Of a stretch of DNA of 64,000 nucleotides, positions 19,089 to 29,140 are shown piece after piece. The stretch covers positions 1 to 64,000 of the forward strand of contig NZ_BJUK01000004.1 of NCBI RefSeq assembly GCF_007989625.1, in the 5' to 3' direction. The position numbers and the translations under genes were made by a program. Each line of letters opens with the position of its first letter. Within the stretch, counting starts at the first letter, position 1. The stretch comes from Bisbaumannia pacifica (GTDB lineage: Bacteria; Pseudomonadota; Gammaproteobacteria; Pseudomonadales; Halomonadaceae). The notes beneath the pieces are model-generated. The model saw nothing but the letters and a program-made list of their open reading frames with translations. It had not been told where the DNA came from and made no database searches.

Positions 19089-20024
19089 ATGATGCTGGGC
19101 ATGGCGGCCCGAGCCTCCTTGCGGCAGCGCTGGCGGCGTCGCCTGGCCACCCCCCAGGGGCAGCCACTGCACCAGCGCCGCCTCTTCCTGCTGCCCACCG
19201 TCTTCGGCCTGGGCTGGGCCACCCTGGTGCTGGTGCTGTTGCTGTTCGGCATCAACTACCAGAACAACCTCGCCTATGGCCTGGCCTTCTGGCTCTTCGC
19301 CATCGCCCTGGTGGCGCTGTGGCGGGGCTGGCGCAACCTGCACGGCATCCGCGTCACCCTGCGCTCGCCCCAGGAGGTCTTCGCCGGCGGCGAGGCGCGC
19401 CTGGGGGTGCATCTCCAGGCGCCCCGGGCCCGTCAGGGCATCCAGCTGCGCCTGGGAGGCGACCCGGTGACCTGCGTGATCGAGCACGGCGAGGGCCAGG
19501 CCCAGCTGACCCTGCCGGCGGCGCGCCGTGGCTGGCAGCCCTTGCCGCTGCTGCGCCTGCACAGCGACTGGCCCCTGGGGCTGGTGCGGGTGCTGGCCTG
19601 GGTGGCCCCGGGCGATCCGCTGCTGGTCTATCCGGCGCCCCAGGACGAGGCGTCCCGTAGCTCCCGGGACGACGGGGAAGGGCAGGAGGAACGCGACTTC
19701 AGCGGACTGCGCCGCTATGTGCCCGGCGATAACCCCTCCCGGCTGGCCTGGAAGCAGTGGAGCCGCACCGGCATGCTGGCCACCAAGCAGTTCAGCCGGC
19801 CGCCGCGGCGGGTGCTGTGGCTCGATTACGACGAGGCGCCGGGGGACCCCGAGCGCCGCCTCGCCTGGTTGTGTGCCCGGGTGCTGGCCCATCACCGCGC
19901 CGGCGACGCCTATGGCCTGCGCCTGCCCGGGGTGACCCTGACCCCGGACGGCGGCGATGCTCAGCGCCGTCGCGCCCTGCGTGCCCTGGCCTTATGGAGA
20001 CAGACCCCAGAGGTGAGCCCATGA
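19089..20024 (+). CDS. DUF58-domain protein
   Basis: A 311-residue protein with two membrane helices near residues 30-75 (LFLLPTVFGLGWATLVLVLLLFG, GLAFWLFAIALVALWRGW) and the DUF58 motif FSGLRRYVPGDNPSRLAWKQWSRTGMLATKQF at about 205-236. It works with MoxR and TgpA-type proteins in the cell envelope; the exact activity is unknown. Its stop (TGA, 20022-20024) overlaps the ATG of a micro-ORF. Its C-terminal codons (RALALWRQTPEVSP) are duplicated 80 bp downstream. Confidence 0.9.
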   Translation: MMLGMAARASLRQRWRRRLATPQGQPLHQRRLFLLPTVFGLGWATLVLVLLLFGINYQNNLAYGLAFWLFAIALVALWRGWRNLHGIRVTLRSPQEVFAGGEARLGVHLQAPRARQGIQLRLGGDPVTCVIEHGEGQAQLTLPAARRGWQPLPLLRLHSDWPLGLVRVLAWVAPGDPLLVYPAPQDEASRSSRDDGEGQEERDFSGLRRYVPGDNPSRLAWKQWSRTGMLATKQFSRPPRRVLWLDYDEAPGDPERRLAWLCARVLAHHRAGDAYGLRLPGVTLTPDGGDAQRRRALRALALWRQTPEVSP

Positions 20025-20115
20025 GCGCGGCCCCGCTCGCATGGCGCCGTCGATCATGGCGTGCCCTGGCCTTATGGAGGCAGACCCCAGAGGCGAGCCC
20101 ATGAGCGCCGCTCCG
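19964..20115 (+). repeat. 80-bp tandem duplication of the DUF58/tgpA junction
   Basis: Copy 1 is about 19964-20035 and copy 2 about 20044-20115, offset by exactly 80 bp. The core GTGCCCTGGCCTTATGGAG and ACCCCAGAGG..GAGCCCATGAGCGC is almost identical. Each copy carries the 3' end of the DUF58 gene, the ATGA overlap and the first codons of the transglutaminase gene. Confidence 0.9.
20021..20104 (+). CDS. Micro-ORF bridging DUF58 and tgpA (27 codons)
   Basis: Created by the 80-bp duplication. ATG 20021 overlaps the DUF58 stop (ATGA) and TGA 20102-20104 overlaps the tgpA start (ATGA). The N-terminus MSAAPL matches TgpA (MSAAPV), and the C-terminus RALALWRQTPEASP matches that of DUF58. Translation is plausible by re-initiation; a peptide function is not implied. 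Confidence 0.4.
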   Translation: MSAAPLAWRRRSWRALALWRQTPEASP

Positions 20116-22164
20116 GTAATACTGGCGGATGGCCGCTCGTTGTCGGCGGCCATGTTGCGCCAGCTGTTTATCGGCCAGTGCCTGGTGGTGGCCCTGCACC
20201 TGGCCTGGATGCCGCCCTGGTTGCTGGGGGTGGCCCTGGCCGCCGCCGGCTGGCGCTATCTGCAACTGCGCGACCGGGTGCCCCGGGCCAGTATCCTGCT
20301 GCGGCTGACCGCGGTAGTCGGCGTGCTGGCGGCGCTGTGGGTGGAGTTCGGCAGCCTGCACGGCATGGATGGCCTGATCGGCGTGTTGCTGGGCATCTAC
20401 CTGCTCAAGTTGCTGGAGACCCACAATCGTCGCGATGCCCGGGTGGTGATCTGCATCGGCTTCGTGGCCATGACGGTAGCCTTTCTCCACGACCAGGGCG
20501 TGCTGATGACGATCGGCGCCCTGGTGGCGGCGGTCTGGCTGCTGCAGTCCCTGGTGGGGCTGGCTGGGGCCGCCCAGCCCGCGAGCCGCTGGCGCGAGAC
20601 CCTGTGGCTGGCGGGGCTGTCGCTGCCACTGATGGTGGTGCTCTTCTTGGGCTTCCCGCGGCTGGGGCCGCTATGGAGCATGCCGCAGACGGAGCGCGCC
20701 GCCACCGGCCTCACCGAGGAGATCGCTCCCGGCGATATCGCCGAGCTGTCGCGCAGCGATGCCCGGGCCTTCCGGGCGCGCTTCGAGGGCCGCGAGCCGC
20801 GCCCCGACGAGCGCTACTGGCGGGTCTATACCCTGTCGCGCTTCGATGGCGAGCGCTGGTCGCGGCTGACTCCGGCGGAGCTGGCCCGGGCCCTGGGCCG
20901 GGCGGAGGAGCGCCTGGCGGTGCCGGCCACCCGCTCACCCTTCGCCGACGGGGCGCCGACGCGCTTCCGCGCCGAGCTGCTGCTGGAGCCCGATAGCCGA
21001 CCCTGGCGCCCCTCCCTGGGCGCCCCCCTGGCCAGCGACGTGCGCCAGCGCTACCTCACCGATGGCACCCTGGAGGGGCTGGAGCCCCTGGCCGGGCGCA
21101 GCCTGCTGCGCCTGGCCAGCAGCGGTGAGGCCCCGGCCCATGCCGACCCCGTGGGACCGGCCTGGTACACCCGGCTCCCCGAGGGCACCAACCCGCGCAG
21201 CCGGGAACTGGCCCGGCGCCTGTGGCAAGCGGCGGGCGGTGACTCCCAGGCCTATCTGGCGGCGCTGATAGCACGTTTCGGCGAGGCCCCCTTCCGCTAT
21301 ACCCTGGCCCCGCCGCGGCTCACCGGGCGCGATCGGGTCGACGAGTTTCTCTTCACGAGCCGGGCCGGTTACTGCACGCATTACGCCTCCGCCACCGCGG
21401 TGATGGCCCGGGCGGTGGGCATCCCGACGCGCATCGTGGTGGGCTTCCTGGGCGGCGAGCGCCATCCCGACGGCCATTACACGGTGCGTGACTATGACGC
21501 CCACGCCTGGACCGAAGTATGGCTCGACGGCACCTGGCGGCGCCTCGATCCCACCGCCGCCATCGCCCCGGAGCGTATCGAGGAGGGGCCCCAGGCGGTG
21601 AATGACGCCGACCAGGCCTACCTGGCCAATGCGCCCTTCTCGCCGCTGCGGCTGCGGGAAGTGAGCTGGCTCAACCAGGCGCGCCTGGAGTGGGAGCGCC
21701 TGGAATATCGCTGGCAGCGCGGCGTGGTGGGTTATCAGCAGCAGCGCCGGGAGGCGGTGCTGGCCCGGCTGCAGCAATGGTGGGGCGAGGCCTGGTCCCG
21801 CCTGACCACGGGCATTCGCGGCCCACTGCTAGTGGTGCTGTTGGTGGGGCTAGGCGGGGGGGGCGTCCTGGCGCTACGCCGGGGCTGGCCGCGTTTCCGG
21901 GCGCGGCGCCATGAAGCCTGGCTGATGCGCCGCCTGCAGGCCTGGCTGGCTCGGCGCGGCCAGGGCGTGCGTCCCGGTGAATCGCCGGCGGCCCATCTGC
22001 GTCGGGTGGCTGCCGAGGGACTGGCGCCGGCGCCCCTGGACGAGGCGGCCCGGGCCTATGAGCGCCTGGCCTATGCGCGGTTGAGCGAGGCGGAACGCCA
22101 GCAGCGCCGCGATCAGTTGGCCCGGGCCTGTCGGCGTATTAGACAGCAATGGCCGCGCCGCTAG
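20101..22164 (+). CDS. tgpA: TgpA-like membrane transglutaminase (DUF3488 + transglutaminase core)
   Basis: A 687-residue inner-membrane protein: about six N-terminal helices (DUF3488, residues 15-190), a periplasmic transglutaminase core with triad C425 (RAGYCTHYASA), H468 (YDAHAWTEVW) and D483 (RLDPTAA), one more helix near 575-590 (GPLLVVLLVGLGGGGVL) and a C-terminal cytoplasmic helical tail. P. aeruginosa TgpA is essential, but its substrate is unknown. The start at 20101 keeps the ATGA overlap with the micro-ORF and follows GAGGCGAGCCC. Confidence 0.92.
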   Translation: MSAAPVILADGRSLSAAMLRQLFIGQCLVVALHLAWMPPWLLGVALAAAGWRYLQLRDRVPRASILLRLTAVVGVLAALWVEFGSLHGMDGLIGVLLGIYLLKLLETHNRRDARVVICIGFVAMTVAFLHDQGVLMTIGALVAAVWLLQSLVGLAGAAQPASRWRETLWLAGLSLPLMVVLFLGFPRLGPLWSMPQTERAATGLTEEIAPGDIAELSRSDARAFRARFEGREPRPDERYWRVYTLSRFDGERWSRLTPAELARALGRAEERLAVPATRSPFADGAPTRFRAELLLEPDSRPWRPSLGAPLASDVRQRYLTDGTLEGLEPLAGRSLLRLASSGEAPAHADPVGPAWYTRLPEGTNPRSRELARRLWQAAGGDSQAYLAALIARFGEAPFRYTLAPPRLTGRDRVDEFLFTSRAGYCTHYASATAVMARAVGIPTRIVVGFLGGERHPDGHYTVRDYDAHAWTEVWLDGTWRRLDPTAAIAPERIEEGPQAVNDADQAYLANAPFSPLRLREVSWLNQARLEWERLEYRWQRGVVGYQQQRREAVLARLQQWWGEAWSRLTTGIRGPLLVVLLVGLGGGGVLALRRGWPRFRARRHEAWLMRRLQAWLARRGQGVRPGESPAAHLRRVAAEGLAPAPLDEAARAYERLAYARLSEAERQQRRDQLARACRRIRQQWPRR

Positions 22165-22309
22165 GGAAACACTGCATAAATGTCTGCGCGGGCAAATCAC
22201 TGCGTTGCGCGCTGCTCGACATCCTCACCTAGTACTGCATAGGCTCCGGTGTCTGCGCTGCGGGCGCCTGGTGCTTCATCCTGCTCGCCGATTTATTCAG
22301 CGATTTCCC
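22164..22309. mobile_element. MITE-like dispersed repeat between tgpA and the GPx gene
   Basis: A 146-bp non-coding segment bounded by imperfect inverted termini: GGGAAACACTGCATAAAT (22164-22181) and, on the other strand, GGGAAATCGCTGAATAAAT (22291-22309). It has several internal inverted motifs and no ORF. It begins on the last base of the tgpA stop. The structure suggests a small non-autonomous element; no second copy is visible in the window. Confidence 0.55.
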
Positions 22310-22400
22310 GGCTCGAGTGGCGGGGCGAGGGTCACGGCAAGGGTGGCATCGCCCGCGGCGTCATGGCATCTTGGAATTTCTTGAACTGCGGGCCTGCGGC

Positions 22401-22898
22401 ATGTCGCTCTACGATATCGATTGCCATACCCATCTCGGCGAACCCTTCAACCTGCGCGCCCTGCGCGGTCAGGTACTGTTGATCACCAATGTGGCCAGTC
22501 GCTGTGGCTTCACGCCCCAGCTCGAGGAGCTGGAGGCCCTCTATCGGGGCTATCGCGACCAGGGCTTTATGGTGCTGGGCTTTCCCTGCAACCAGTTCGC
22601 CCGCCAGTCGCCGGAGTCGGCTCGCGATTTCTGCGCCTTCTGCGGCCGGGAGTACCGGGTCACCTTCCCGCTGATGGAGAAGGTCAAGGTCAATGGCGCC
22701 GCGGCCCATCCACTGTTTCTCGAGCTGCGCCGCCAGGCGCCGGGGGTGCTGGGCAGTACCCTGATCAAGTGGAACTTCACCAAGTTCCTGGTGGGCCGCG
22801 ATGGCCAGGTACTGGCGCGCTTCGCGCCCCGGGACGGCCAACGGGTGATTCGCCCCGCCCTGGAGCGGGCCCTGGAGAGCCCCTTCGCCACCGACTAG
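22401..22898 (+). CDS. Glutathione peroxidase family protein
   Basis: A 165-residue thiol peroxidase: peroxidatic cysteine C35 in [11 protein letters not shown], the family segments [13 protein letters not shown] and [12 protein letters not shown]. Bacterial members reduce hydroperoxides using thioredoxin or glutathione. The start MSLYDIDC is chosen by homology; it has no strong ribosome site. The gene follows the MITE-like element. Its stop overlaps the convergent next gene by 4 bp. Confidence 0.92.
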   Translation: MSLYDIDCHTHLGEPFNLRALRGQVLLITNVASRCGFTPQLEELEALYRGYRDQGFMVLGFPCNQFARQSPESARDFCAFCGREYRVTFPLMEKVKVNGAAAHPLFLELRRQAPGVLGSTLIKWNFTKFLVGRDGQVLARFAPRDGQRVIRPALERALESPFATD

Positions 22899-23302
22899 TC
22901 GGCCCGCTCGGCGCCCGGTGCCGCCTCGTCCTCGGCCAGCTGCACCCGCATCATCAACTCCTGCCAGCGGTGGCGGGTCATCATGGTGGTCAGCCCCGAG
23001 AAGAGCGCCCAGCACTGGCGTCGCCAGCCGCGCAGGCGGCGATTGTGGGCCACCAGCTGACGCAACAGCCGCGTCTCGTCGAAGGCCCGCCACTCCCCGG
23101 CCACCGACATCTGGTGCCGCGACAGCACCGGGGCCAGTTCCAGGCGGAAGACCCACTCCAACTGCCTGAGGGTGAGGCCGCTGCGCCGGACTACCGCCAC
23201 CATGCGGGCATAGTCCCGCTCGCCGGGCTCGCGATCGAGCCAGAGCGGGGCCAGCACCAACCAGAGGTCGCGGCGCTCCTCGACCAGTGTCTCGATATCC
23301 AT
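22895..23302 (-). CDS. Hypothetical protein, 135 aa
   Basis: Not recognised. The predicted protein is soluble and helical, arginine- and leucine-rich ([43 protein letters not shown]). It has no signal peptide, membrane segment or catalytic motif. It resembles small uncharacterised gammaproteobacterial proteins beginning with a 'WxALSxLFLDTE'-like segment. Codon use is like its neighbours and it is convergent with the peroxidase gene, so it is probably a real gene. Confidence 0.7.
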   Translation of the reverse strand: MDIETLVEERRDLWLVLAPLWLDREPGERDYARMVAVVRRSGLTLRQLEWVFRLELAPVLSRHQMSVAGEWRAFDETRLLRQLVAHNRRLRGWRRQCWALFSGLTTMMTRHRWQELMMRVQLAEDEAAPGAERAD

Positions 23303-23476
23303 CCTGACTACCTGTTAAGCGGTGCGCCCGTCGGGCGCCTTGCCGGCATCTTCGTTGATATGGCCGCCCTGCTCAAGGGCGGACAGCCCGGCGGCGAGTC
23401 GGTAGAATGGCCGTATTACTCGGCGTGGCCGGCAGGCGGCCGCGAAGGATCGAACAGCAAGAAGTCGAGGTCAGTC

Positions 23477-24673
23477 GTGATCATCAAACCCAAGGTTCGC
23501 GGTTTTATCTGCACCACCACCCATCCCGTCGGCTGCGAGCAGAACGTGCTCGAGCAGATCGAGGCGACCCGTGCCCGGGGCCTCGACAAGGCCGCCGGTC
23601 CCAAGAAGGTGCTGGTGATCGGCGCCTCCAGTGGCTACGGCCTGGCGGCTCGCATCACCGCGGCCTTCGGCTATGGCGCCGACACCCTGGGGGTGTTCTT
23701 CGAGAAGCCCGGCACCGAGAAGAAGCCCGGCACCGCCGGTTGGTACAACTCCGCCGCCTTCGACAAGTTCGCCAAGGCCGAGGGCCTCTACAGCAAGGCG
23801 ATCAATGGCGACGCCTTCTCCCATGAGGTGCGGGCCAAGGCCATCGAGCTGATCAAGGAAGACCTCGGCCAGGTCGACCTGGTGGTCTACTCCCTGGCCT
23901 CGCCGGTGCGCAAGCTGCCCGACAGCGGCGAGCTCAAGCGCTCCAGCCTCAAGCCGATCGGCGAGACCTACCGCGCCACCGCCATCGACACCAACAAGGA
24001 TGCCATCATCGAGGCCGAGGTGGAGCCCGCCACCCAGGAGGAGATCGAGGACACCATCACCGTGATGGGCGGCGAGGACTGGGAGCTGTGGATCGATGCC
24101 CTGGACAAGGCCGGCGTGCTGGCGCCGGGCGCCCGCAGCGTGGCCTTCAGCTATATCGGCACCGAGATCACCTGGCCGATCTACTGGCATGGGGCGCTGG
24201 GCAAGGCCAAGGAGGACCTGGATCGCGCCGCCGGCGAGATCGACCGTCGTCTGGCCGCCTCCGGCGGCGGCGCCAACGTGGCGGTGCTCAAGTCGGTGGT
24301 CACCCAGGCCAGCGCCGCCATCCCGGTGATGCCGCTGTATATCGCCATGGTCTACCGGGTGATGAAGACCCAGGGCCTTCACGAGGGCACCATCGAGCAG
24401 CTCAACCGGCTGTTCGGCGAGCGTCTTTACGGCGGCAGCGCCGAGACCGACGAGGCGGGCCGTCTGCGCCTCGACGACTGGGAACTGCGCGACGACGTCC
24501 AGCAGGCCTGCAAGGACCTCTGGCCCAAGGTCACCACTGAGAATCTCTTCGAGATTACCGACTATGCTGGGTATAAGCATGAATTCCTGAAGCTCTTCGG
24601 CTTCGAGCGCGACGACGTGGACTACGATGCCGACGTCGACCCGGTGGCGGAATTCGATGTGATCAGCGTCTGA
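23477..24673 (+). CDS. fabV: Trans-2-enoyl-ACP/CoA reductase FabV
   Basis: NADH-dependent reductase that completes the fatty acid elongation cycle and is insensitive to triclosan. The 398-residue protein starts at GTG ([20 protein letters not shown], the family N-terminus), has the NAD motif [13 protein letters not shown] and the active pair Y236-x8-K245 in [11 protein letters not shown]. Its length is typical. A longer in-frame extension back to 22421 runs over the antisense 135-aa gene and is not used. Confidence 0.95.
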   Translation: MIIKPKVRGFICTTTHPVGCEQNVLEQIEATRARGLDKAAGPKKVLVIGASSGYGLAARITAAFGYGADTLGVFFEKPGTEKKPGTAGWYNSAAFDKFAKAEGLYSKAINGDAFSHEVRAKAIELIKEDLGQVDLVVYSLASPVRKLPDSGELKRSSLKPIGETYRATAIDTNKDAIIEAEVEPATQEEIEDTITVMGGEDWELWIDALDKAGVLAPGARSVAFSYIGTEITWPIYWHGALGKAKEDLDRAAGEIDRRLAASGGGANVAVLKSVVTQASAAIPVMPLYIAMVYRVMKTQGLHEGTIEQLNRLFGERLYGGSAETDEAGRLRLDDWELRDDVQQACKDLWPKVTTENLFEITDYAGYKHEFLKLFGFERDDVDYDADVDPVAEFDVISV

Positions 24674-24722
24674 TCGGTGCCTCGGCGCCGGTCGGCAAGT
24701 GCAACTGGCGCGGAGGCTCGCG

Positions 24723-24923
24723 ATGGATACTCGTGAAAGCAAGACCCCGGAAGAGGAACGTCAACACCTCAAGGAAGTCAGGCAGCCGGAGGATTACAGC
24801 AATCCCGAACCCGACGAGGATCAACCCGAGGCCCGGGAGTCGGCCCATGGCGTGCACCGGGTCCTGCTGATCGCCATCGTGGTGGGTATCATCGCGGTGG
24901 GCTTCTTCCTCTTCGGTCGCTGA
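24723..24923 (+). CDS. Small single-pass membrane protein, 66 aa
   Basis: Not a recognised family. The first 43 residues are highly charged and acidic (MDTRESKTPEEERQHLKEVRQPEDY), followed by one membrane helix (VLLIAIVVGIIAVGFFLFGR) at the C-terminus, a tail-anchored topology. CGGAGG lies eight bases before the ATG, and a clear terminator follows. It stands alone between fabV and the AraC-type gene; the function is unknown. Confidence 0.75.
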   Translation: MDTRESKTPEEERQHLKEVRQPEDYSNPEPDEDQPEARESAHGVHRVLLIAIVVGIIAVGFFLFGR

Positions 24924-24933
24924 TCGCCATCGC

Positions 24934-24958
24934 AGGCCGCCCTCCGGGGCGGCCTTTG
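24934..24958 (+). terminator. Rho-independent terminator
   Basis: AGGCCGCCC (24934-24942) pairs with GGGCGGCCT (24947-24955), loop TCCG, followed by TTTGTG. It ends the small membrane protein transcript. Confidence 0.85.
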
Positions 24959-25053
24959 TGCTTCTGGGACGGCTTTTTCTCTCGGCTCGTCCCGTCGCTT
25001 TCTCCCCCGTGGCAATTGGGTAAGATGGTGGGTTCCGCGATCGGAGTCTGCCC

Positions 25054-26034
25054 ATGCACGATGCCCCCTTTTCCAGCGCCAACCTCGGACACCCCCGCCG
25101 TGTGGGGGCGGTGATGCTCCCGGGCTTCTCGCTGCTGGCCCAGGCCTGTGCCCTGGAACCCCTGGTGGTGGCCAACCAGCTCGCCGGGCGACGCCTCTAC
25201 GAGCTGCATAGCCTGGGCCTGGATGGCCGGGAGGTCGGCAGTGTTGCCGAGGTGGCGCTGCTGCCCGGCGAGCGCATCGACGAGCTGGACGCGGTCCCGG
25301 ACCTGTTGCTGGTCTGCGCTCCCTCGCCCCTGGCGGGTAGCCTGGCGCCGTCCCTGGACGAGTGGCTGCGGCGGCTGGCGCGGGGCGGGGTGGTGCTGGG
25401 CGGCATCGCCGGCGGCGCCGAGGTGCTGGCTCGGGCCGGGGTGCTGGACGGCTACCGGGCGACCCTGCCCTGGCAGCGCTTCGACGCCTTCGCTCGGGAT
25501 TACCCCCGGGTGCGGCTCTCCCACCAGCTGTTCGAGATCGATCGGGATCGCCTGACCTGCGGCGGCGGCACCGCCGCCATGGACATGATGATGACCCTGA
25601 TCGGCATGCAGCACGGCCAGCCCCTGGCCGAGGCGGTCTCCGAGCACTTCGTGCTGGAGCGCATCCGCATGGCCGACGAGCCCCAGCATGTGCCGCTGCG
25701 CTCGCGGCTGGGCCATGCCCCCCAGAGCCTGATCGATGCGGTGACCCTGATGGAGGCCAATATCGAGGAGCCGCTGACCACCCACGAGCTGGCCGAGCAC
25801 CTGGGGATCTCCCGGCGCCAACTGGAGCGACTGTTCAAGAAGTACCTGCAGGCGGTGCCCAGCCGCTACTACCTCAACCTGCGCCTGCAGCAGGCCCGCA
25901 AGCTGCTGCGGGAGAGCGACCAGGCGGTGGGGGAGATCGCCCTGCAGACCGGCTTCTCCTCCGGCGCTCACTTTTCCACCGCCTATCGCAATCATTTCGG
26001 CATCACGCCCCGGGAAGAGCGCCTTACCGCCTGA
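25054..26034 (+). CDS. argR: GlxA/ArgR-like AraC-family regulator
   Basis: A 326-residue protein: an N-terminal DJ-1/PfpI-like (GATase1) domain (RVGAVMLPGFSLLAQACALEPL...GGIAGGAEVLARAGVLDGYRAT...LTCGGGTAAMDMMMTLI) and a C-terminal AraC domain with two helix-turn-helices (LAEHLGISRRQLERLFKKYL; VGEIALQTGFSSGAHFSTAYRNHFGITP). This is the architecture of P. aeruginosa ArgR, which activates the aru/ast genes. Its position next to astCADB makes an arginine-responsive activator likely, but other GlxA-type regulators respond to betaine or carnitine. Confidence 0.82.
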   Translation: MHDAPFSSANLGHPRRVGAVMLPGFSLLAQACALEPLVVANQLAGRRLYELHSLGLDGREVGSVAEVALLPGERIDELDAVPDLLLVCAPSPLAGSLAPSLDEWLRRLARGGVVLGGIAGGAEVLARAGVLDGYRATLPWQRFDAFARDYPRVRLSHQLFEIDRDRLTCGGGTAAMDMMMTLIGMQHGQPLAEAVSEHFVLERIRMADEPQHVPLRSRLGHAPQSLIDAVTLMEANIEEPLTTHELAEHLGISRRQLERLFKKYLQAVPSRYYLNLRLQQARKLLRESDQAVGEIALQTGFSSGAHFSTAYRNHFGITPREERLTA

Positions 26035-26051
26035 GGCTCGGCTTGCCGGGC

Positions 26052-26696
26052 CTAGTCGTCGTCCTCGCCTGACGGGGGATCGGCCTTGCGGGCCCGCAGG
26101 GCGCGGAACAGCGAACCCATCAGCACCGGCCGGTCGGCCTCGATCACGAAACCGGCGCCTTCCAGCAGCGGCCGGGCCTGGCGGGTGATATCGGTGGCGA
26201 TGGCGCGGGTCACCAGGTTGAGGGCGCGCCGCCCGAGGCCGGCGGGCCGCTCATCGGCCTGGAACTTGTCCATCACCGCGAGCCTCCCCGAGTCGCGCAG
26301 TACCCGATGGGCCTCGGCCAGGCCCCGTTCGGGGGCCGGCATCACCGCCAGGATCAGGTGCATTACCACCACGTCGAAGTGCCGGTCCGGGTAGTCCAGG
26401 TCGGCGGCATCCATCACCCGACAGTGCACTTCCCGGCCCAGCGCCTCGGCGCGGCGAGCGATTCGTCGTACCATGGCCGGTGACAGGTCGGTGGCATGCA
26501 CCTCGGCGTCCTCCGGTAGCCAGGGCAGGTCGAGGCCGGTGCCGGCCCCCACCAACAGCACCCGGGCCCGGGGCGGCCACGCCAGTTGGGCCAGGGCCAG
26601 TTGGCGTGGCCGCCGTAAGGCGCGCGCGGCCACGGCGTCATAGATCGGCGCGTAGAGGCCGTAGCGCAGACGATTCCAGGTCGTGGCATCGAACAT
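26052..26696 (-). CDS. SAM-dependent methyltransferase (class I, UbiE-like)
   Basis: A 214-residue methyltransferase. Motif I is VLLVGAGTGLDLPWLP (about residues 45-60), motif II is VHATDLSPAMVRRI, and the post-I segment is HFDVVVMHLILAVMPAPERGLAEAHRVLRDSGRLAVMDKF. Similar proteins methylate phospholipids or small molecules; the substrate is unknown. It lies between the ArgR-like regulator (convergent) and astC (divergent) and interrupts the regulator-operon order. Confidence 0.85.
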   Translation of the reverse strand: MFDATTWNRLRYGLYAPIYDAVAARALRRPRQLALAQLAWPPRARVLLVGAGTGLDLPWLPEDAEVHATDLSPAMVRRIARRAEALGREVHCRVMDAADLDYPDRHFDVVVMHLILAVMPAPERGLAEAHRVLRDSGRLAVMDKFQADERPAGLGRRALNLVTRAIATDITRQARPLLEGAGFVIEADRPVLMGSLFRALRARKADPPSGEDDD

Positions 26697-26729
26697 CGCA
26701 GTCCTCGTCACCCTAACCGCTTTTGATAA

Positions 26730-28028
<1,299 letters not shown>

Positions 28029-28075
28029 GGTCGCCCATGCCCGAGCATCAACCCCTGTCCCCTGGAGGACTCGCC

Positions 28076-29140
28076 ATGCTGGTCGTACGCCCCGTGCGGC
28101 CGGCGGACCTGCCGGCCCTAGAGCGGCTGGCGGGCTCCGCCACGCCGCGGCTGACCAACCTGCCGGCCCATCGTGACCGGCTGGAGGAGCGCATCACCCG
28201 CTCGCAACGCGCCTTCGGCCGTGAGGTCGATTTCCCGGGTGACGAGCACTACACCTTCGTGATCGAGGATCGCGAGCGCGACGAGGTGGTGGGCACCGCC
28301 ACCATCCGCGCCCAGGCGGGGGCCAACGAGGCCTACTACACCTACCGCCAGGAGACGCTGATCCACGCCTCCCAGCAGCTCAACGTGCGCCGCGAGGTGC
28401 AGACCCTGTCGCTCTCCCACGAGGTCTCCGAGGCGACCCTGCTGTGCGCCCTCTCCCTGGACGAGCGCTACAAGGGCACCAGCGCCGAGAGCCTGCTGCG
28501 TCGCGCGCGACTGATGTTCATCGCCCAGTACCCGGAGCGCTTCGCCGAGATCCTGGCGGTGGCCTTCCCCGGCTTCCTGGATGCCGAGGGCGAGTCGCCG
28601 TTCTGGAACAGCGTGGGCAACCACTTCTTCGCCCGCGGCTACCAGGACATCAACCATATCGCCGGGGTGCGCTCGAAGAGCTTCATCGCCGAGGTGATGC
28701 CGCAGTTCCCGCTCTACTTGCCGCTGCTCACGCCCCAGGCGCGGGCCGCCATCGGCCGCGAGCACCCGGCCCACGAGACGCCCATGCAGGAGATGCTGGC
28801 GGAGGGCTTCGTGCGCTCCCGTCATGTGGACATCTTCGACGCCGGCCCGGTGATCAAGGGCGAGCGGGAGCGCCTGGAGACCTTCCGTCGCGCCGCCTGG
28901 CATCCCGTGCGGGTGCGCCCGGCGGCCAGCCTGCCGGACGCTGAGCCGGCGATGATCGCCAACCAGAAACTGGGCGAGTTCCGCTGCGTGGTGGCCCGTT
29001 ATGCGCTCTCGCCCACCGGCCAGTTGATGCTGTCGCCGGAGCACGCCGAGGTGCTCGGCGTGGAGGAAGGTCGCGCGGTGCTGGCGGCCCCCCTGGCCCT
29101 ACCCGCCGTGGATGACGTCTATGACGAGGGAGAGCTGTGA
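28076..29140 (+). CDS. astA: Arginine N-succinyltransferase, alpha subunit (AruF-like)
   Basis: First of two tandem AstA homologs. In Pseudomonas the pair AruF/AruG forms the arginine/ornithine succinyltransferase that starts the pathway. The 354-residue protein shows MLVVRPVRPADLPAL, TFVIEDRERDEVVGTATI, TLSLSHEVSEATLLCALSLDERYKG, and FWNSVGNHFFARGYQDI. GGAGG stands seven bases before ATG 28076. An in-frame ATG at 28025 overlaps the astC stop by ATGA and would add 17 residues. Confidence 0.93.
   Translation: MLVVRPVRPADLPALERLAGSATPRLTNLPAHRDRLEERITRSQRAFGREVDFPGDEHYTFVIEDRERDEVVGTATIRAQAGANEAYYTYRQETLIHASQQLNVRREVQTLSLSHEVSEATLLCALSLDERYKGTSAESLLRRARLMFIAQYPERFAEILAVAFPGFLDAEGESPFWNSVGNHFFARGYQDINHIAGVRSKSFIAEVMPQFPLYLPLLTPQARAAIGREHPAHETPMQEMLAEGFVRSRHVDIFDAGPVIKGERERLETFRRAAWHPVRVRPAASLPDAEPAMIANQKLGEFRCVVARYALSPTGQLMLSPEHAEVLGVEEGRAVLAAPLALPAVDDVYDEGEL

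Noticed and set aside
22421-23476. N-terminal extension of the FabV frame over the peroxidase and 135-aa genes
   Set aside because: FabV homologs begin at IIKPKVRGF; the extra part is non-homologous and overlaps other genes. A GTG start at 23477 fits.
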